The position numbers were made by a program, and so were the translations under genes. The notes under the pieces are model-generated. The model worked only from the letters and a program-made list of their open reading frames with translations. It was not told the DNA's origin and searched no databases. 60,000 nucleotides of DNA, from the NCBI RefSeq assembly GCF_008831285.2, contig NC_045147.1, positions 1,080,001 to 1,140,000 on the forward strand, written 5' to 3'. This DNA is from Nymphaea colorata (lineage: Eukaryota > Streptophyta > Magnoliopsida > Nymphaeales > Nymphaeaceae). Positions 13,301 through 24,189 of the stretch are shown piece by piece (the stretch's first letter is position 1; each line of letters starts with the position of its first letter).

Positions 13301-14447
13301 CCATCGAAAAGCACATGATGTAAACGGTGAGATAACTCACAGAAGAAGGTGAAGATCGTCGTGTGGAAGCAAGAGTCTCACATCTTAAAGCTGGTCGTCT
13401 GTTGGCAGTGTCGCTGAGCAGCCTGCAGGCATTTGTATTTTGTAATGCAAGCTAGCTCAAGGAAACCTCATAACCCACAAGCTCATCGTCACAAGGGACA
13501 GCTTAAACGTATGTACATGGAGACTCCATTTGTACAGGTCCTTTGGAAATTTCAAAATATTCGCCATTCATAATCTATAACCTACAGCCATATCTAAATG
13601 AGTTTTCAAACATGTCATGTTCCGCATATCTTATTACAAGTGTTCAGAAAAGTCATTCATTGAGAATCATGACATCATCTGTTCAAAGATGATCCAATGG
13701 AGGTTAATAAGAAATTGATCAGCTGAACCATACAAAGGCATGAACAAACGTAAGGCCATAATGATGAGAAAATGTAACCCTCCAAACTGAAGTGAAAAAA
13801 GTGAAATACAGAGATTAATGCACATTTCATAGATGGAAAGGTAAAGGCAATAACATGTTCCTTTCTCCTCTCATATGGATTTCTAATAGAACTGAAAGAA
13901 AATAACAAAGAAGGGAAAGGATAACGCCGGCCCCTGGATTTTCTTTGTCACACTCTGAACATCAAGAAATTTGGAAAAAAAAAGGCAGCAAATCATGAAG
14001 AAGACTTACAAATCATCATTTTTATTTGCTCTTGCTGCCGGCACCCTCTTTATGATCACGTTCGCACCCGCTGGAATGCGGTAATTCTCGTCTTCTAACA
14101 CTGAAAAAAACCGCCAAATCCTCAATCATCCACGTGAAAAAACAACAATGAAATGAAAGTTTAGACAATTATTTTCCTTTTTTTTTTTTTTGGTTTCATT
14201 TTCACAACTGAAACACTCGAGAAAGAAGAGAAATCCTAATTTGAACAAAGTTTGCAATGAACGAAGGTAGAGAGAGATCACCTTCTCCGGTCTGCGCATC
14301 GGATATGACGAGATCGAAATCCCTGCAAACCTTGAGATTCTTCTTCTCCACTATCTTCGCCCGCAGGTCGGAAACGGAGATGGAGGGGCCGTCGATGTCG
14401 ACGGACCCGAAGTCGACGGAGCTCCTGAACTTGAAATTTACGGCCAT
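3047..14447 (-). CDS. PQT3: PQT3-like E3 ubiquitin ligase (DWNN-RING-CCHC), 14 exons
   Basis: Plant homologue of the RBBP6/Mpe1/PQT3 family, RING-type ubiquitin ligases linked in plants to oxidative-stress tolerance and in other eukaryotes to mRNA 3'-end processing. Exons by GT/AG sites and phase: 14282-14447, 14010-14100, 13341-13422, 11852-11988, 10783-10826, 10576-10669, 10332-10462, 9314-9484, 8907-9221, 8620-8660, 6191-6281, 5881-6082, 4737-4868, 3047 to about 3880. The sum is about 843 codons, near the usual family length. DWNN is at residues 1-76, the acidic DDFG patch in exon 4, RING at about 225-263, the knuckle at 429-442, a Pro/Gly/Tyr-rich stretch in exon 12 and a Ser/Arg/His-rich tail in exon 14. 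The start is MAVNFKF because DWNN begins at residue 2-3. Exons 1-13 join in phase. The exon 13 to 14 join does not, so a small exon may be missed in 3,881-4,736. Nuclear location is inferred. Symbol by family, not proven orthology. Confidence 0.9.
6191..6281 (-). other. CCHC zinc knuckle, exon 11 of the PQT3-like gene
   Basis: The exon encodes GDRRCYTCGSPDHLVKDC, an exact CX2CX4HX4C knuckle at residues 429-442, a likely single-stranded nucleic-acid binder. It lies after the RING, whereas in animal RBBP6 and yeast Mpe1 the knuckle lies between DWNN and RING. A Gly/Pro/Tyr-rich low-complexity stretch follows in exon 12. Confidence 0.88.
6556..6618. repeat. 21-bp tandem repeat, three units
   Basis: Three consecutive 21-base units begin GTGCGGTCAACG, GTGCGGTCAATG and GTACGGTCAACG. 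The first two differ at one position and the third is more diverged. They lie inside the GC-rich intronic insert and are rich in CpG. Confidence 0.8.
7291..7325. repeat. (AT)n/(GT)n microsatellite
   Basis: A run of about 14 TA/AT dinucleotides continues into TGTGTGTG, inside intron 10 of the PQT3-like gene. Confidence 0.85.
9314..10462 (-). other. RING finger, exons 7-8 of the PQT3-like gene
   Basis: The zinc ligands are split over two exons. Exon 7 (10332-10462) has C225-x2-C228, C240/C241, H243, C246 and C249. Exon 8 (9314-9484) adds CPQC at 260-263, then an L..AIEHFLES helix that typically follows the RING in this family. The fold recruits the ubiquitin-loaded E2. All ligands seem to be present, so the ligase is probably competent. 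The splice join completes a Cys codon (T|GC). Confidence 0.85.
14010..14447 (-). other. DWNN (ubiquitin-like) domain, exons 1-2 of the PQT3-like gene
   Basis: Exon 1 (14282-14447) starts MAVNFKFRSS and runs through FDLVISDAQTGE. Exon 2 (14010-14100) gives ENYRIPAGANVIIKRVP. This is the DWNN ubiquitin-like fold that defines the RBBP6 family; the DAQT and IP..A.V..KRVP signatures are plain. The donor is GAAG|GTGATC and the acceptor CAG|TGTTAG, joining in phase. The domain is complete at about 76 residues. Confidence 0.92.
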
Positions 14448-14503
14448 AACCTGAGAATTTTCCGACTGTCTGGTTGCTGCTATATCTGATCCATGCGCTA
14501 TGG

Positions 14504-14505
<2 letters not shown>

Positions 14506-14535
<30 letters not shown>
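14506..14535 (-). repeat. (GA)15 tract in the 5' leader of the PQT3-like gene
   Basis: The plus strand reads TC repeated 15 times; on the gene strand this is GAGA. It ends 58 bases upstream of the ATG. GA tracts in plant 5' leaders are typical binding sites for BPC (GAGA-binding) factors and are length-variable. The frame through it stays open (RERERE) but is probably untranslated. Confidence 0.8.
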
Positions 14536-14538
<3 letters not shown>

Positions 14539-14840
14539 ATTTCCTTTGGCTCTTTCGTGCCTTCCCCTCCGTTTCCGTTGCTCTCGGAAACATTTGGGAG
14601 AAGAATCGGAGCCCAAGGTCCCGCAAGACCTCTGCTGAGATCTCCACCGTCAATTATGAGTGGGGAGACCGACTCTCGACCGCAGGATCTGCGGGGTCCG
14701 TGAGGGTTGATATTACACGTCATTAGAGACGACCGCCTTCCCAGATTGATAGCATGCATTATTTAACAGCTTGTACTGTGGATCGGGTTTCGTCTGTTCT
14801 TTGGACCCGATCTGAAACTCTGCTTAGGGTTTGGATATTA
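14536..14840 (-). promoter_or_regulatory. Putative core promoter of the PQT3-like gene
   Basis: Read on the minus strand, the region has an AT-rich TATA-like stretch TTAAATAAT (about 14758-14767) overlapping an ATGCATGC palindrome, and further upstream a telo-box AAACCCTAA (14824-14832). Telo-boxes are known from promoters of growth- and translation-linked plant genes. The assignment rests on position and motifs only. Confidence 0.4.
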
Positions 14841-14879
14841 GCCTTTTTAAGTCTAATATCCAACACTTAGTCAAACCAC

Positions 14880-15310
14880 TTTTGCTTGAAAGCAACCCTG
14901 TTGCTCCATTCTTGGAATTCCTTATCAGCTTCCATCCATGGAATCCTTACCCTCCCAAAAATGATGGATATCTTCTTCCAAATATCCCAAACAATTTTAC
15001 ACCCAAGGAAAATAGGCTTATCGTCTTATGCAGTATTGGCCATTTGGATTCCATTCTCTGGCACCTGTCAAGCGTGAGCAATCTGTTACTACAGGCTAAA
15101 TATAACGCTTTAGGGAGGCCATATATTATTCCTCCAAGATTCACTATTACCAGATTTCCTTGTGGCAATGTAGATTTCACCAGCCTTAGGTTGTTCACCT
15201 TTCTAGATTTCCACATCAACTGGTCACCCATGTTAGAGAACCTAAGGCTTTGGAGAGCCTTGACGCTATCCAAGATCGATAAATCTGCATTTTGTATCTG
15301 CAGTTGGACT
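14880..15310 (-). pseudogene. LINE relic: zf-RVT-like C-terminal domain
   Basis: The minus-strand translation contains LACSNRLLTLDRCQRM, which resembles the zf-RVT segment (LA..NRL.T.DR...) that follows the reverse transcriptase of plant L1-type LINEs, with weakly matching residues around it. The expected Cys/His ligands are mostly replaced and a stop lies near 14,877. The open frame on the plus strand over the same bases looks like a shadow. It begins about 40 bases beyond the gene's promoter region. Confidence 0.45.
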
Positions 15311-15541
15311 TCTTTAGGTTGATGTGTAACTCACCTTTTACCACATTATAGAGTTCCCCACTTATGCTACTAACCATAGTCACAAAAAACGCCATTTTTT
15401 TTCAAAAAAATATGAAAAAATGCGATAAATTAAACTGCCATTTAAAACTAACGTTTTTAATGTGTTTTTTCCCACTTTTTTTCACTTTTTTATTTTTTTA
15501 ATGCCAAACAGTTTTTTATTTTTATTTTTTTTATTTGTTGT
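15311..15541. other. AT-rich spacer between LINE relic and Tat element
   Basis: Short poly-A/poly-T tracts, partly self-complementary (TTTTTTTTCAAAAAAATATGAAAAAAT), which could fold. No gene is visible. Confidence 0.4.
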
Positions 15542-18233
15542 TGTTCGTACCTCATCCTTTTTTTAAAGGGCATCGAAATGCGAATCAACGAAATTCTTTC
15601 AAAATTAAATTTTTGAGAAAATTATTTTTTTAAGAGAAAAGGATCCGTCTGTCGGTACGAGGTCCAACCGTTCCTTTCGGCTTTAACAAGGGTAGTTGGA
15701 CCAAGGACTAAAGATCATTTGGATCGAGTTATTGATGCAAATCCTATATGCTTGTGCATTGAGGTTTTGAATTCAAGAATCAAAATTCATTTTAAATAAG
15801 TGATTTGAACTTATTTTGAAAATGAATTTGAAGATTAGAAGGTTTTCAAGTTGATTTAAAAACCTTTGTTTTGGTGTCATTTGATTTGAAATCTACAATT
15901 CTTGGGGATTTTGAAGATTAAAATTGAGTTCTTTAATTGTGAACTCAAGATGATTCATGAGTTGAAATTGTAATTGTCTTATGATCATCTTTTGAGAAAA
16001 TAGCTAAGTTTTTTTAACAAACAAAATTGATTTTGAATTCTTCTTTTGCCAAATCTGTGATTTGGTTAGATAGAGTTCATTGTTTTGATGGAACATAGGT
16101 TCTAAATTGTTAGAAAAACATGTTGTTTTCTAAACACATTTTTACTAAGATTATGAATGCATTGCTTATGTTTTCTTTGGAAGTTAAGTGAAGTTTACAA
16201 ATTCTTATTGTGATATTACTTAGTTACTTTTTTCAACTCAAATTTGAATCACTTAATTTCCTGAGAATGTGCATGTGGAGCTATTGATTTTAAGTGAAAG
16301 TGAATGCATGAAATAAAAAGGGAAACTATATGAGACATTCATCATTCTCTCTCTCATAATCTCTCAAAATTCATTTATATGAAACATTCATTCTTCACTC
16401 TCTCACAATCTCTCAAAGTCCATTCATTGTAATTACATATCATGCAATCTACACATAAATATTGATTTTAATTAAAATATAGGACTTTCTCTAAATGTGC
16501 TTATTATATTATTAAGCACATGAATTAGAGATGGAGTTCATAAGCTTGAGACTTAACATAAAATTATCAAAATGATGAAAAATATATAAATTATGCCAAA
16601 ATCAATTTTTGAAATAGATGAGAGACGTGGATGATGTTCACTTATGTCTTAAAAAAAAAAAAATCAGATTTTGAGCTGATTTAAATAACTGAAAATTGTG
16701 GACATTGATTTCAATAGAGAGCTTGTTTCTTAGATAGAAATGATAAGTCTTTCAAACCTATTCAAATTTCAGATTTCATACCAATGAAATCGTCAACTTC
16801 TTTAGACAATTTTAGGATAGTTGGTCTCCTTTTTGGAGAAATGAAAATGAAAATTTTTATCATTTGAGGAGATAGATTAGTCCCATGCAAATCTGAAAAC
16901 TTATGAATGAGAACTACAATCCATAAAAAGTATTTTAAGATGCCGATTGGATAGGTTTAGATTTTTTTTTATTGTTCCTCAAAGTCTTGCCAATTGGCAT
17001 TTCAAATGTGTAAATTTTGACATTCTCAAACCAATTATTGTAAAATATGACCTAATTTCAGCAACTTGCATACACTTATGTATGAGTTGCTGAAATTAAA
17101 CAAAGTTTAAAATGAAAGAAAAGTGATTTCATAGCTTTGCACTATGAAAATCAATAAAATGATCACTTTTCTTAAAAACGAGTTTGGAAATGTATTCCAA
17201 CCTGATTTTAAAAGAGGAAAATGACTTTTAACAAGAGATTGCATGTGTATATATATAATAATATATATATATATATATATACACATCTTATTCATTGAAA
17301 TAAAATTTTATCAAGAGACCGCATGACTCATGAATCATGATAGTTCATGGCTGGGTTTTTTTATGTAGGAAGATTGAAAACTTGTTTATAATCCCCTCTA
17401 CCATCCTTGATCAATTAAATTGAAAGACATGAATTGAAATGACTTTAAATGAGAAGGAAAACAAGACAATGCTCAAGCTAATTCATCCATAATTTTGCCA
17501 TGCGAGGGTGGATCACATTCATAAGAATGTATTCATCTCTAATAGGTGTTTTCATCATATATATTGCAGCCAAATCATTCTCTCACCTTGGGATTCTCTC
17601 ATGGTAGGAAGTTCGAAATGATTTTAAGCTTGTTGTTTTGAAAGGGACGTGGCCTTGGGGTCCTTTTCAAAATTTGATACATAGGTTAGTCTTTTTAAAA
17701 AAACCGACTCATGCATGCATTAACATGTACATTCAATCGTAGGTTTCCCCTCGCTGGACATCATTCCTAGCTATAAAATAAATGAAAATAAATCCCTCCC
17801 ACGAATTGCTGAAATTAAAATGAACCAACAAGAAGCTAAAGTATATAAGAAATGAGTTAAAAATCACCAACCTTGCAGTCGATCTTGATGCTTGATCTTC
17901 TTTTTCCCTTGTTTTCTAAATCGAGCAATCCTAAGCAAGGATCCAAGCTTGGATTCGAGCTTAGCAAAGCTAGAAGAAGAATAGCTTGCTGGAATTTGCA
18001 ATGGGGGAAGAGAAAGCTTCTCTCCATGAAAATCCTAAGTAAGGATTCACTTAAGCACCCTAACTTAGCGAACTCGATAGAGAGAATATGGGAAATGAAG
18101 AAGAAAATGAGAGAGAGGGGGGGGGGGGGTGGGGGGAGAAGGCTTGGACAAATCTTCTTTCTCCTCCTTGGCTACAACAACTTGATGAAATCTTCAAAAT
18201 TTTGTCCTCCCCCCCTTGGTGGCCAAGAGGAGG

Positions 18234-18241
18234 TTTATATA
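18234..18241 (-). promoter_or_regulatory. TATA box in the 3' LTR of the Tat element
   Basis: The minus strand reads TATATAAA followed by CCTCC, with a GA/CT-rich leader downstream. This is the normal place for the U3 promoter. The 5' LTR no longer has this part, so the element has no promoter at its proper end. Confidence 0.55.
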
Positions 18242-19000
18242 GAGAAGGAGATGAGTTCAACCACCTTCTTAACTCACATTGGGAACTCTAATTAACCATT
18301 CTTAGCCCATTTACACGAGCTAGTGGGCTGGGCTAGGTATGCTCTGTAATCTCAATTTGATTATAGAAAGGCAAAATTATCCAGATTGGTCAATTTTGAT
18401 AAATTGACCAAAGTCAAAGCTCATTTGCGAGCAGTTTGACTTTGTTTGAGGTAATTTGATAAATTTGAGCTAAGAAAGCTCTTAATTGAGCTAAATTATA
18501 CTTTGACTGAGCTTAGTCAAAGTAGGTTTGATTCAGGTAAAGTCTATTTTCGTCCACTGATTGGGTCGCGGGACAGACCTACCCTTTTGACTGAGCTGAG
18601 TCCATGTTGACCGAACCTAACTGAAATTGACACCATATTTGGGTGCACCCGGGTCAAACCTACTTGCATTGAGTAGGTTAGGTGAGTTTAATTCTAACAT
18701 TTATTACTTCTTTGGAATTTGATTTTTCTTTAACTAAGGGGGAAGAGAGAGAGATTAATGTCTCTTTTCCTATGAACCCTTATTCATTGTCTCTTGAAAA
18801 TGATTTTTTTCATTTAATTGAGAGAAAAATATATATACATATATATTTTTTAAAAAAGGGGGTGCATGACCCCTAGGGTGGCTCTTGACCACCCGGGCTA
18901 GGTAGGGCCCACACATGGGTCCCACCTAACATTCTAGACCGTATTAGATCAAATTCTTGGATTTGAATCAAAATTTGAATTTTTCAATTTGATATGGATT

Positions 19001-19068
19001 TCAAATGATATTTGTAATTGGATTTGGATGTCAAATGACATTTGTAATTGGATTTGGATGTCAAATCC
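19001..19068. repeat. 30-bp tandem repeat in LTR U3
   Basis: Two full units beginning TCAAATGATATTTGTAATTG and TCAAATGACATTTGTAATTG, each 30 bases and differing at one base, then a partial third. Such subrepeats are frequent in LTR promoters. Confidence 0.75.
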
Positions 19069-19257
19069 TAATTTGAACATAGTTTGGACTAGTAATCCTG
19101 CATTGAGATTCATGTCATGGGTTAAATTCATGATTTGAATCTAAATTATTCTTTAGATTCGAAATTGGCTTTGGAATTGCAATTTTTCACAGTTTCTTTT
19201 GTAAAATTTTGATATCGCTTCAGTTCTGATGTGGAAAATTTTGGAGTATTAACGGAT

Positions 19258-19270
19258 GCCCCTCTTTGCT
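19258..19270 (-). other. Polypurine tract of the Tat element (probable)
   Basis: The minus strand reads AGCAAAGAGGGGC immediately before the inferred 3' LTR, the usual plus-strand primer position. The first bases of the LTR after it are not a clean TG, so the boundary may be a few bases off. Confidence 0.5.
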
Positions 19271-20330
19271 GTTAAGCAAGTTGTAGAATTTGCTTAATAG
19301 CAAAGATTCACACACCAAATTTTTGTAAATTGTTTGGAAAATCCATTTTTCAAACAATACTAAACCATCTTCACTCGAGAAGAAATACTAGGCATAAACC
19401 TGAAATAAGAAGATTTTCCTCTATCTCATAGGAGACTTTGTAGAGGAATTAATGTTGGTTGAAAAACTTTACAATTGTGAAAGTTTTTTCATTCAATGCT
19501 TGGAGAACCTAGCCCTTGGCAAGTGCTTTTTTTCTCTCTTTTTTTTTATTAGCCTTTCACCTTTTGGCTTTATCGTTTGAATTTTGATTTTCTTTTTGAA
19601 CTACCCTTCACTCTTGGGGGAAATTCCTCATCACCCCAAAAGCTACTACAGAGTTCCACCCCTTTGGTGGTTTTGTGTAGTTTACTTTGTGCAATATCAA
19701 CTCTATCGAACTTTCTTCTGAACCCTTGTAGCGAGCTTTGGGTCGGTAATTCCCAGACTAGTTGGCCTTAGGGTACCAAGTGTAAAACACTCCTCAGACT
19801 TACTTACTCGAATTCATAAGGCTTTAGGAGACTTAATATAACCAAAATGTTCATGGATTGTTTTTTTGCTTCACGGTGTAAGCATAGGTCATATGCCCAC
19901 CCGTGCCTGCAGAGCTTTGAACCAGAGGAACAACTACACTCACCCCAAGCTCATCGCTCAACTCATTTGGTTTGATATCCTTTTCTACCATCTTGCCAAG
20001 GTCTTTTGGGTCACAATGGCTTTTTTTTATGGCGTCTCATGCTAGACCTTTATAAGTGCCAATTGTTGGGACCAACATTAATTTATATACATTAATCCCT
20101 CAATTTCATTGGAATTTCTCGCATATTTCAAGCCAATTCCCTTGCTGTTGTCCTCAAGACATGGGCTGCATTTGAAAATTTTGGAAATTTTGATGCATTA
20201 TTGAAACTTTCTCTAAGGGATACTATGCCCCTTAGTTGATTTGAAAATTGCTAAGAATGTGCTTATCAAAGCACAATTGTTTTGAAATTTTTGAATTACA
20301 AATTCAAGTATAGAATTTCTTGAGATGTAA
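19271..20330 (-). other. Non-coding stretch between integrase and 3' LTR of the Tat element
   Basis: No domain is recognised in this 1-kb region, which is typical of the 3' untranslated spacer of Tat elements. Confidence 0.5.
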
Positions 20331-21560
20331 ATCATTAATTGGATCACGACCCCATCAGCATCAATTAGCCGATAAGAATTGTGAGGTAGAACCTCTTTGA
20401 CGACATATGGTTCTTCTCAGTTCGGTACCCATTTTCATTTGGGTCTACTCCAGAGTGGAAATATAGATCTTAGTACAAGATCATTTACCTGAAATTTTCT
20501 TTCAATGACCGATTTGGCATAATGTCGGGCGACTCTCTTGCGATAGACTTTAGCATGCTATGCTGATTGTAGTCTTTTCTCGTTTAAGAGGTCTAATTGA
20601 GCAAGTCGCTTTTTTTTTTAAACTTGCTAATTGGAAGTTCAATATGTGCAACAAATTTCATTGCTGGTTTTTGGACATGTAATGGAAGGACAATTTCTGT
20701 TCCGTATACTAATTTTGTTGGTGTAGCATTGGTGGGTGTTCGAATTGTTGTTCGATATGCCCAAAGTGCATTGTGCATTTTCTCGTGCCAATCTCGACCT
20801 GTTTCAACAGTCCTTTATAAGACACGAATCAAAATATTGTTGGTTGCTTCTGCCTATTCATTACCTTTGAGGGTAATGTGGGGTAGAAAAGTGATGTTGT
20901 ATTTTGTGTTTGTGACAGAGATTGCGCACTTTTTCATTTTTAAAATGAGTACCACTATCAGAAACGATATCGTGTGGGATGCCGAATCTACACAAAAGGT
21001 TTTTGTGAATGAAGGACACTACATGTCGTCCTTCAACAATTTTTAAAGTAATTTCTTCGTTCCATTTGGTGAAATAATCTGCAACTGCAAGAAAATACTT
21101 GTGTCCATTTGAGGCAGGTGGATTGATTGGACTGACTACGTCGAAGGTCAACATAGAGAACAGCCAGGGTGAGCTGACCAAATGAAGGTATGTTGCTGGA
21201 GCATGAATTGATGGTGCATGCAATTGACATTTGATGTACTTTTTGACAAATTGGTGACAGTCTCTTTGCATTGTGGGCCAATAGTACCATGCTCTGACTA
21301 TCTGCTTGACGAGGGTCTGATACCCTACATGTCCCCCGCAAATTCCTTCATGGGCTTCATGAATGACTTCTAATGCTTCATTTGTACCGAGACATCTAGC
21401 ATATTCTGTGCTGAATCCTCTTCTGCATAGGATGTTGGCTAAAATGAAATATTTTGAAGACATGTGCCACAGAGCTCTTTGCTCTTTTCGAGACATTTCA
21501 GGCGGAAGTGTTCTTGTTCGGAGAAAATTATGTTCTGATACCATGGTGTTTCTTTGCTTT
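20330..21560 (-). pseudogene. Tat integrase, broken
   Basis: From the N-terminus: zinc-binding part (HEAHEGICGGH; the first Cys of the CX2C pair appears as Tyr in KYIKC), then catalytic core with the first Asp in LTFDVVSP and the second in IVSDSGTHF, then a frameshift and stop around 20,850 just before the AEATN segment that should hold the Glu. ALWAYRT and LVYG follow at 20,593-20,778, and a KW.PNWEGPYVV-like C-terminal module ends near 20,330. The order and motifs are those of Tat-lineage integrases. Lost zinc ligand, frameshift and stops mean it is inactive. Confidence 0.8.
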
Positions 21561-21573
21561 CTGTTTGTAACAC

Positions 21574-22197
21574 CTATTCTGGTATGACAAAAGATGGTTG
21601 TTCGAGTCTTTCGACTTCAAAAGACCTGATAGATTCTTTAGGTTTGAAGGTGATGGTAGAGCCTAAACTGGCTAAACCGTCTGCAATCGGGTTAAATTTT
21701 CTATTGAGATGTAAGAGTTGATATTCCTCGAATTGTTTTAAGATGGAAGTTGCTAACTCTTGATATGAGATCAATTTCTTATCTTTGACTTGCCAATCTC
21801 CATTGACTTGACTGACAATTAAAAGAGAATCTCCAGAAATTCAAACTCTTTGCACTTTAAATTTGAGAAGCATTTTGATTCCTTGGATTAAGACATCGTA
21901 TTCTGCCATATTATGCGTGTAGGAGAAATTCAATTTGAGGGAGTAAGGAATCATTTCCTTTTCTGGTGTAATGAAAAGTATCCCAATGCCTGCCCCAGTT
22001 GTGCTTTTAGATATATCAAATTGCATCTCCCAAATTGGCTTCGGTTCAGTCGTTAGGATTTGCTCATCTGAAAAATCATCGTTTGTTCTAATTTCTTCAG
22101 ATAGAGGAAAATCTGTCAATTGATCTGCGATGGCTTGACCCTTGATTGATTTCTGTGACACATATTTCAAATCATATTGCATCAACAAACCTATCAC
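21574..22197 (-). pseudogene. Tat second RNase H (archaeal-type, aRNH), broken
   Basis: An additional RNase H domain lies between the retroviral RNase H and integrase. W..QFDIS..TTGAGIG carries the first Asp, HNMAEYDVL the Glu and SGDSLLIVSQV the next Asp; NPIADGLASL lies near the end, followed by the linker to integrase. The domain is split at about 21,840 by a stop. Having two RNase H domains is diagnostic of the Tat group of plant Ty3/gypsy elements. Confidence 0.78.
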
Positions 22198-23729
22198 TTT
22201 GCTATCCTTCCATTTAGAAATGGCTGCTCAAGGATATATTTAAGTGGATTGAGTTTGGATAAAATTTTAACCTCGCAAGACAATAGATAGTGCCTCAATT
22301 TTTGACACATCCATACCAAAACTAAACAAGTTTTTTCCATGTGGAAGTAATTCTTTTCATACTGCACAAATGTTTTGCTGATGTAATAGATGACATGTTC
22401 TATTAGACACCCTTCTTCATATTGAGCAAAAAATCCACCACATGCTGAATTGTTAACAGTGATGTAAAGAAGTAGAGGTTTCCCTAGAATTGGGGGTTTT
22501 AAAACTGGTAGACAAAGAAGATATTTCTTGATCTTTTCGAATGAGGCTTGACATTCATGTCCCCATTCAAACTTGACTCCTTTCCATAGTAAATGGTTGA
22601 AAGGTTCATATCTCATGACAAAATTAGATATAAACCTTCTGATTGACTGAATTCTGCCTTGCAAGTTGCGTAGCTCCTTAAGATTTGTTGACAGAGACAT
22701 TTCAATGATCACATTTGCTTTGGAGGGATCTATCTCGATTCTCTTTTTGCTAACCATAAATCCCAAAAGCTTACTAGATTCTACACCAAATACACATTTT
22801 TGTGGATTCAATCTAAGCACATATAGTAAGAGTCTATCAAAAACTTGAGAGAGAATGCTGATGTGATTTTCCCTTGTTTTTGACTTAATTAGTAGATCAT
22901 CTACATACGCATCCATGATTTGATGCATTTGATCATGAAAGATACGTGCCATAGCCCTTTGATATGTTACCCCAGTGTTATTCAGACCAAACGACATTAC
23001 AATATTGTAGAAGGTGCCCCAAGGGGTTGTAAATGATGTTTTGGCTTGATCTTGAGCTACCAGCTGAATTTGGTTATAGCCAGAATATCCATCCATGAAG
23101 GAAAACATAGCGTGACCTATGGTATTATCTACCAACAACTCAATGTTTGGAAGTGGAAAGTAGTCCTTTGGTGTGACTTTATTCAAATCTCTGAAATCGA
23201 TGCAGAGTCGAATTTTGCCATTTTTCTTTGGAACTACCACGATGTTTGCTAACCATTTAGGATAGTCAATTGTTCGGATGAACCTTGACTTTAGTAGGAC
23301 TTCTAGGCCTTCCTTAACTTGCCCTTCAAGACGAGGGTCTAGTTTCCTCAATTTTTGTTTGATTGGCTTGCATTCTGGTTTCAATATTAGTCGCTGCTCC
23401 ACTAATTTTGTATCGAGTCTTGGCATGTCCTCATAAGTCCATGCAAAGGCTTCTTGATGCTCTTTGAGGAAGTCTATCAACTCTTTTCTTTCTTCTGCTG
23501 AGAGACTTGTTCTGATTTGCAAAATGTTTGGATTCTCTTGCGTGCCAATGTTAAATTCCTCAATCGGATCATTAATCAAAGGTGATGGTTGATCTTGCTT
23601 TCTTATTTGGATGAACTGTGGACATTCTGCCTCGGTGAGTTCTGGATTTACCTCTTTTAAGGCTTTTGATGTTTGATCCTCAGGTGCCATCCTAAAGATT
23701 ATAAAAATGTTAGATGAGATTTGAGACAT
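22194..23729 (-). pseudogene. Tat reverse transcriptase and RNase H
   Basis: The longest surviving frame of the element, 511 codons. The N-terminal linker has EDMPRLDTKL, typical of Tat. RT motifs are VPKKNGKIRLCIDFRDLN, FMDGYSGYNQI and the catalytic YVDDLLIKS (about 22,890-22,920). The RNase H segment (LLYITVNNSACGG, YYISKTF) follows, and the frame then shifts at 22,194 into the second RNase H. The catalytic Asp pair is intact, so this module decayed less than its neighbours. Confidence 0.88.
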
Positions 23730-23869
23730 CTTATATGGAAGTAAATTGCATATGTCATTGCATATTTGAAGGTATTAAAATAAGACACTTAGTCTATTAG
23801 AGTACAATGACGACAAAATGACAAAACAATGACTAGATGACAAAATGATAGCAGATTTGTTGATTTAGA

Positions 23870-24170
23870 TTGATGGTGAACATCCGCATATGGTGTTGCT
23901 CTTGAGAAAAGGTACTGGCTTGAATTCTTCCTCGGCATCCACTTTCTCATAACTTTGACATCCCAAGGCTTGATTTCCTCATTGTCCTGTCAAGGTAATG
24001 GGTTTCAAGTTTCCATTTTCATATTTTTCAAGGCCAGTGAATGGTTGGTAGCCATGGCCCAAGAGCAGGTCCAATCCTTCCTCATTCAGGCAGAATTTTT
24101 TGAACAATGGATGACTTTTGAAGCTTGTTTCAGACTTGGACCTTTAGTAAATTATTTATTTTTACTATAG
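23870..24170 (-). pseudogene. G-patch-like segment upstream of Tat RT
   Basis: The minus strand reads LLLGHGYQPFTGLEKYENG followed by a LGCQSYE-like end, broken by stops. This resembles the Gly-rich G-patch between protease and RT in Tat elements. Its upstream edge, near 24,170-24,190, appears to be the junction with the pararetrovirus. Confidence 0.5.
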
Positions 24171-24189
24171 GATGACTTCATATGGCTCT

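Larger units (their letters stand above)
15542..19257 (-). repeat. 3' LTR of the Tat element
   Basis: The low-coordinate end is TGTTCGTACC, identical in both LTR copies, so on the element strand the LTR ends in CA. The match to the 5' LTR runs to about 17,525, where the other copy stops. The upper limit near 19,257 is inferred from a polypurine tract just beyond it and from a minus-strand TATA box at 18,234. This gives about 3.7 kb, long but usual for Tat/Ogre. Inside are a 30-bp tandem repeat (19,001-19,060), a 13-base G run (18,117-18,129) and an (AT)n run near 17,250-17,280. Confidence 0.6.

Noticed and set aside
14831-15322. 163-codon plus-strand frame behind the ligase promoter
   Set aside because: It is antisense to the LINE zf-RVT-like relic, which explains the open frame better.
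20597-21046. 149-codon plus-strand frame
   Set aside because: Antisense shadow of the Tat integrase.
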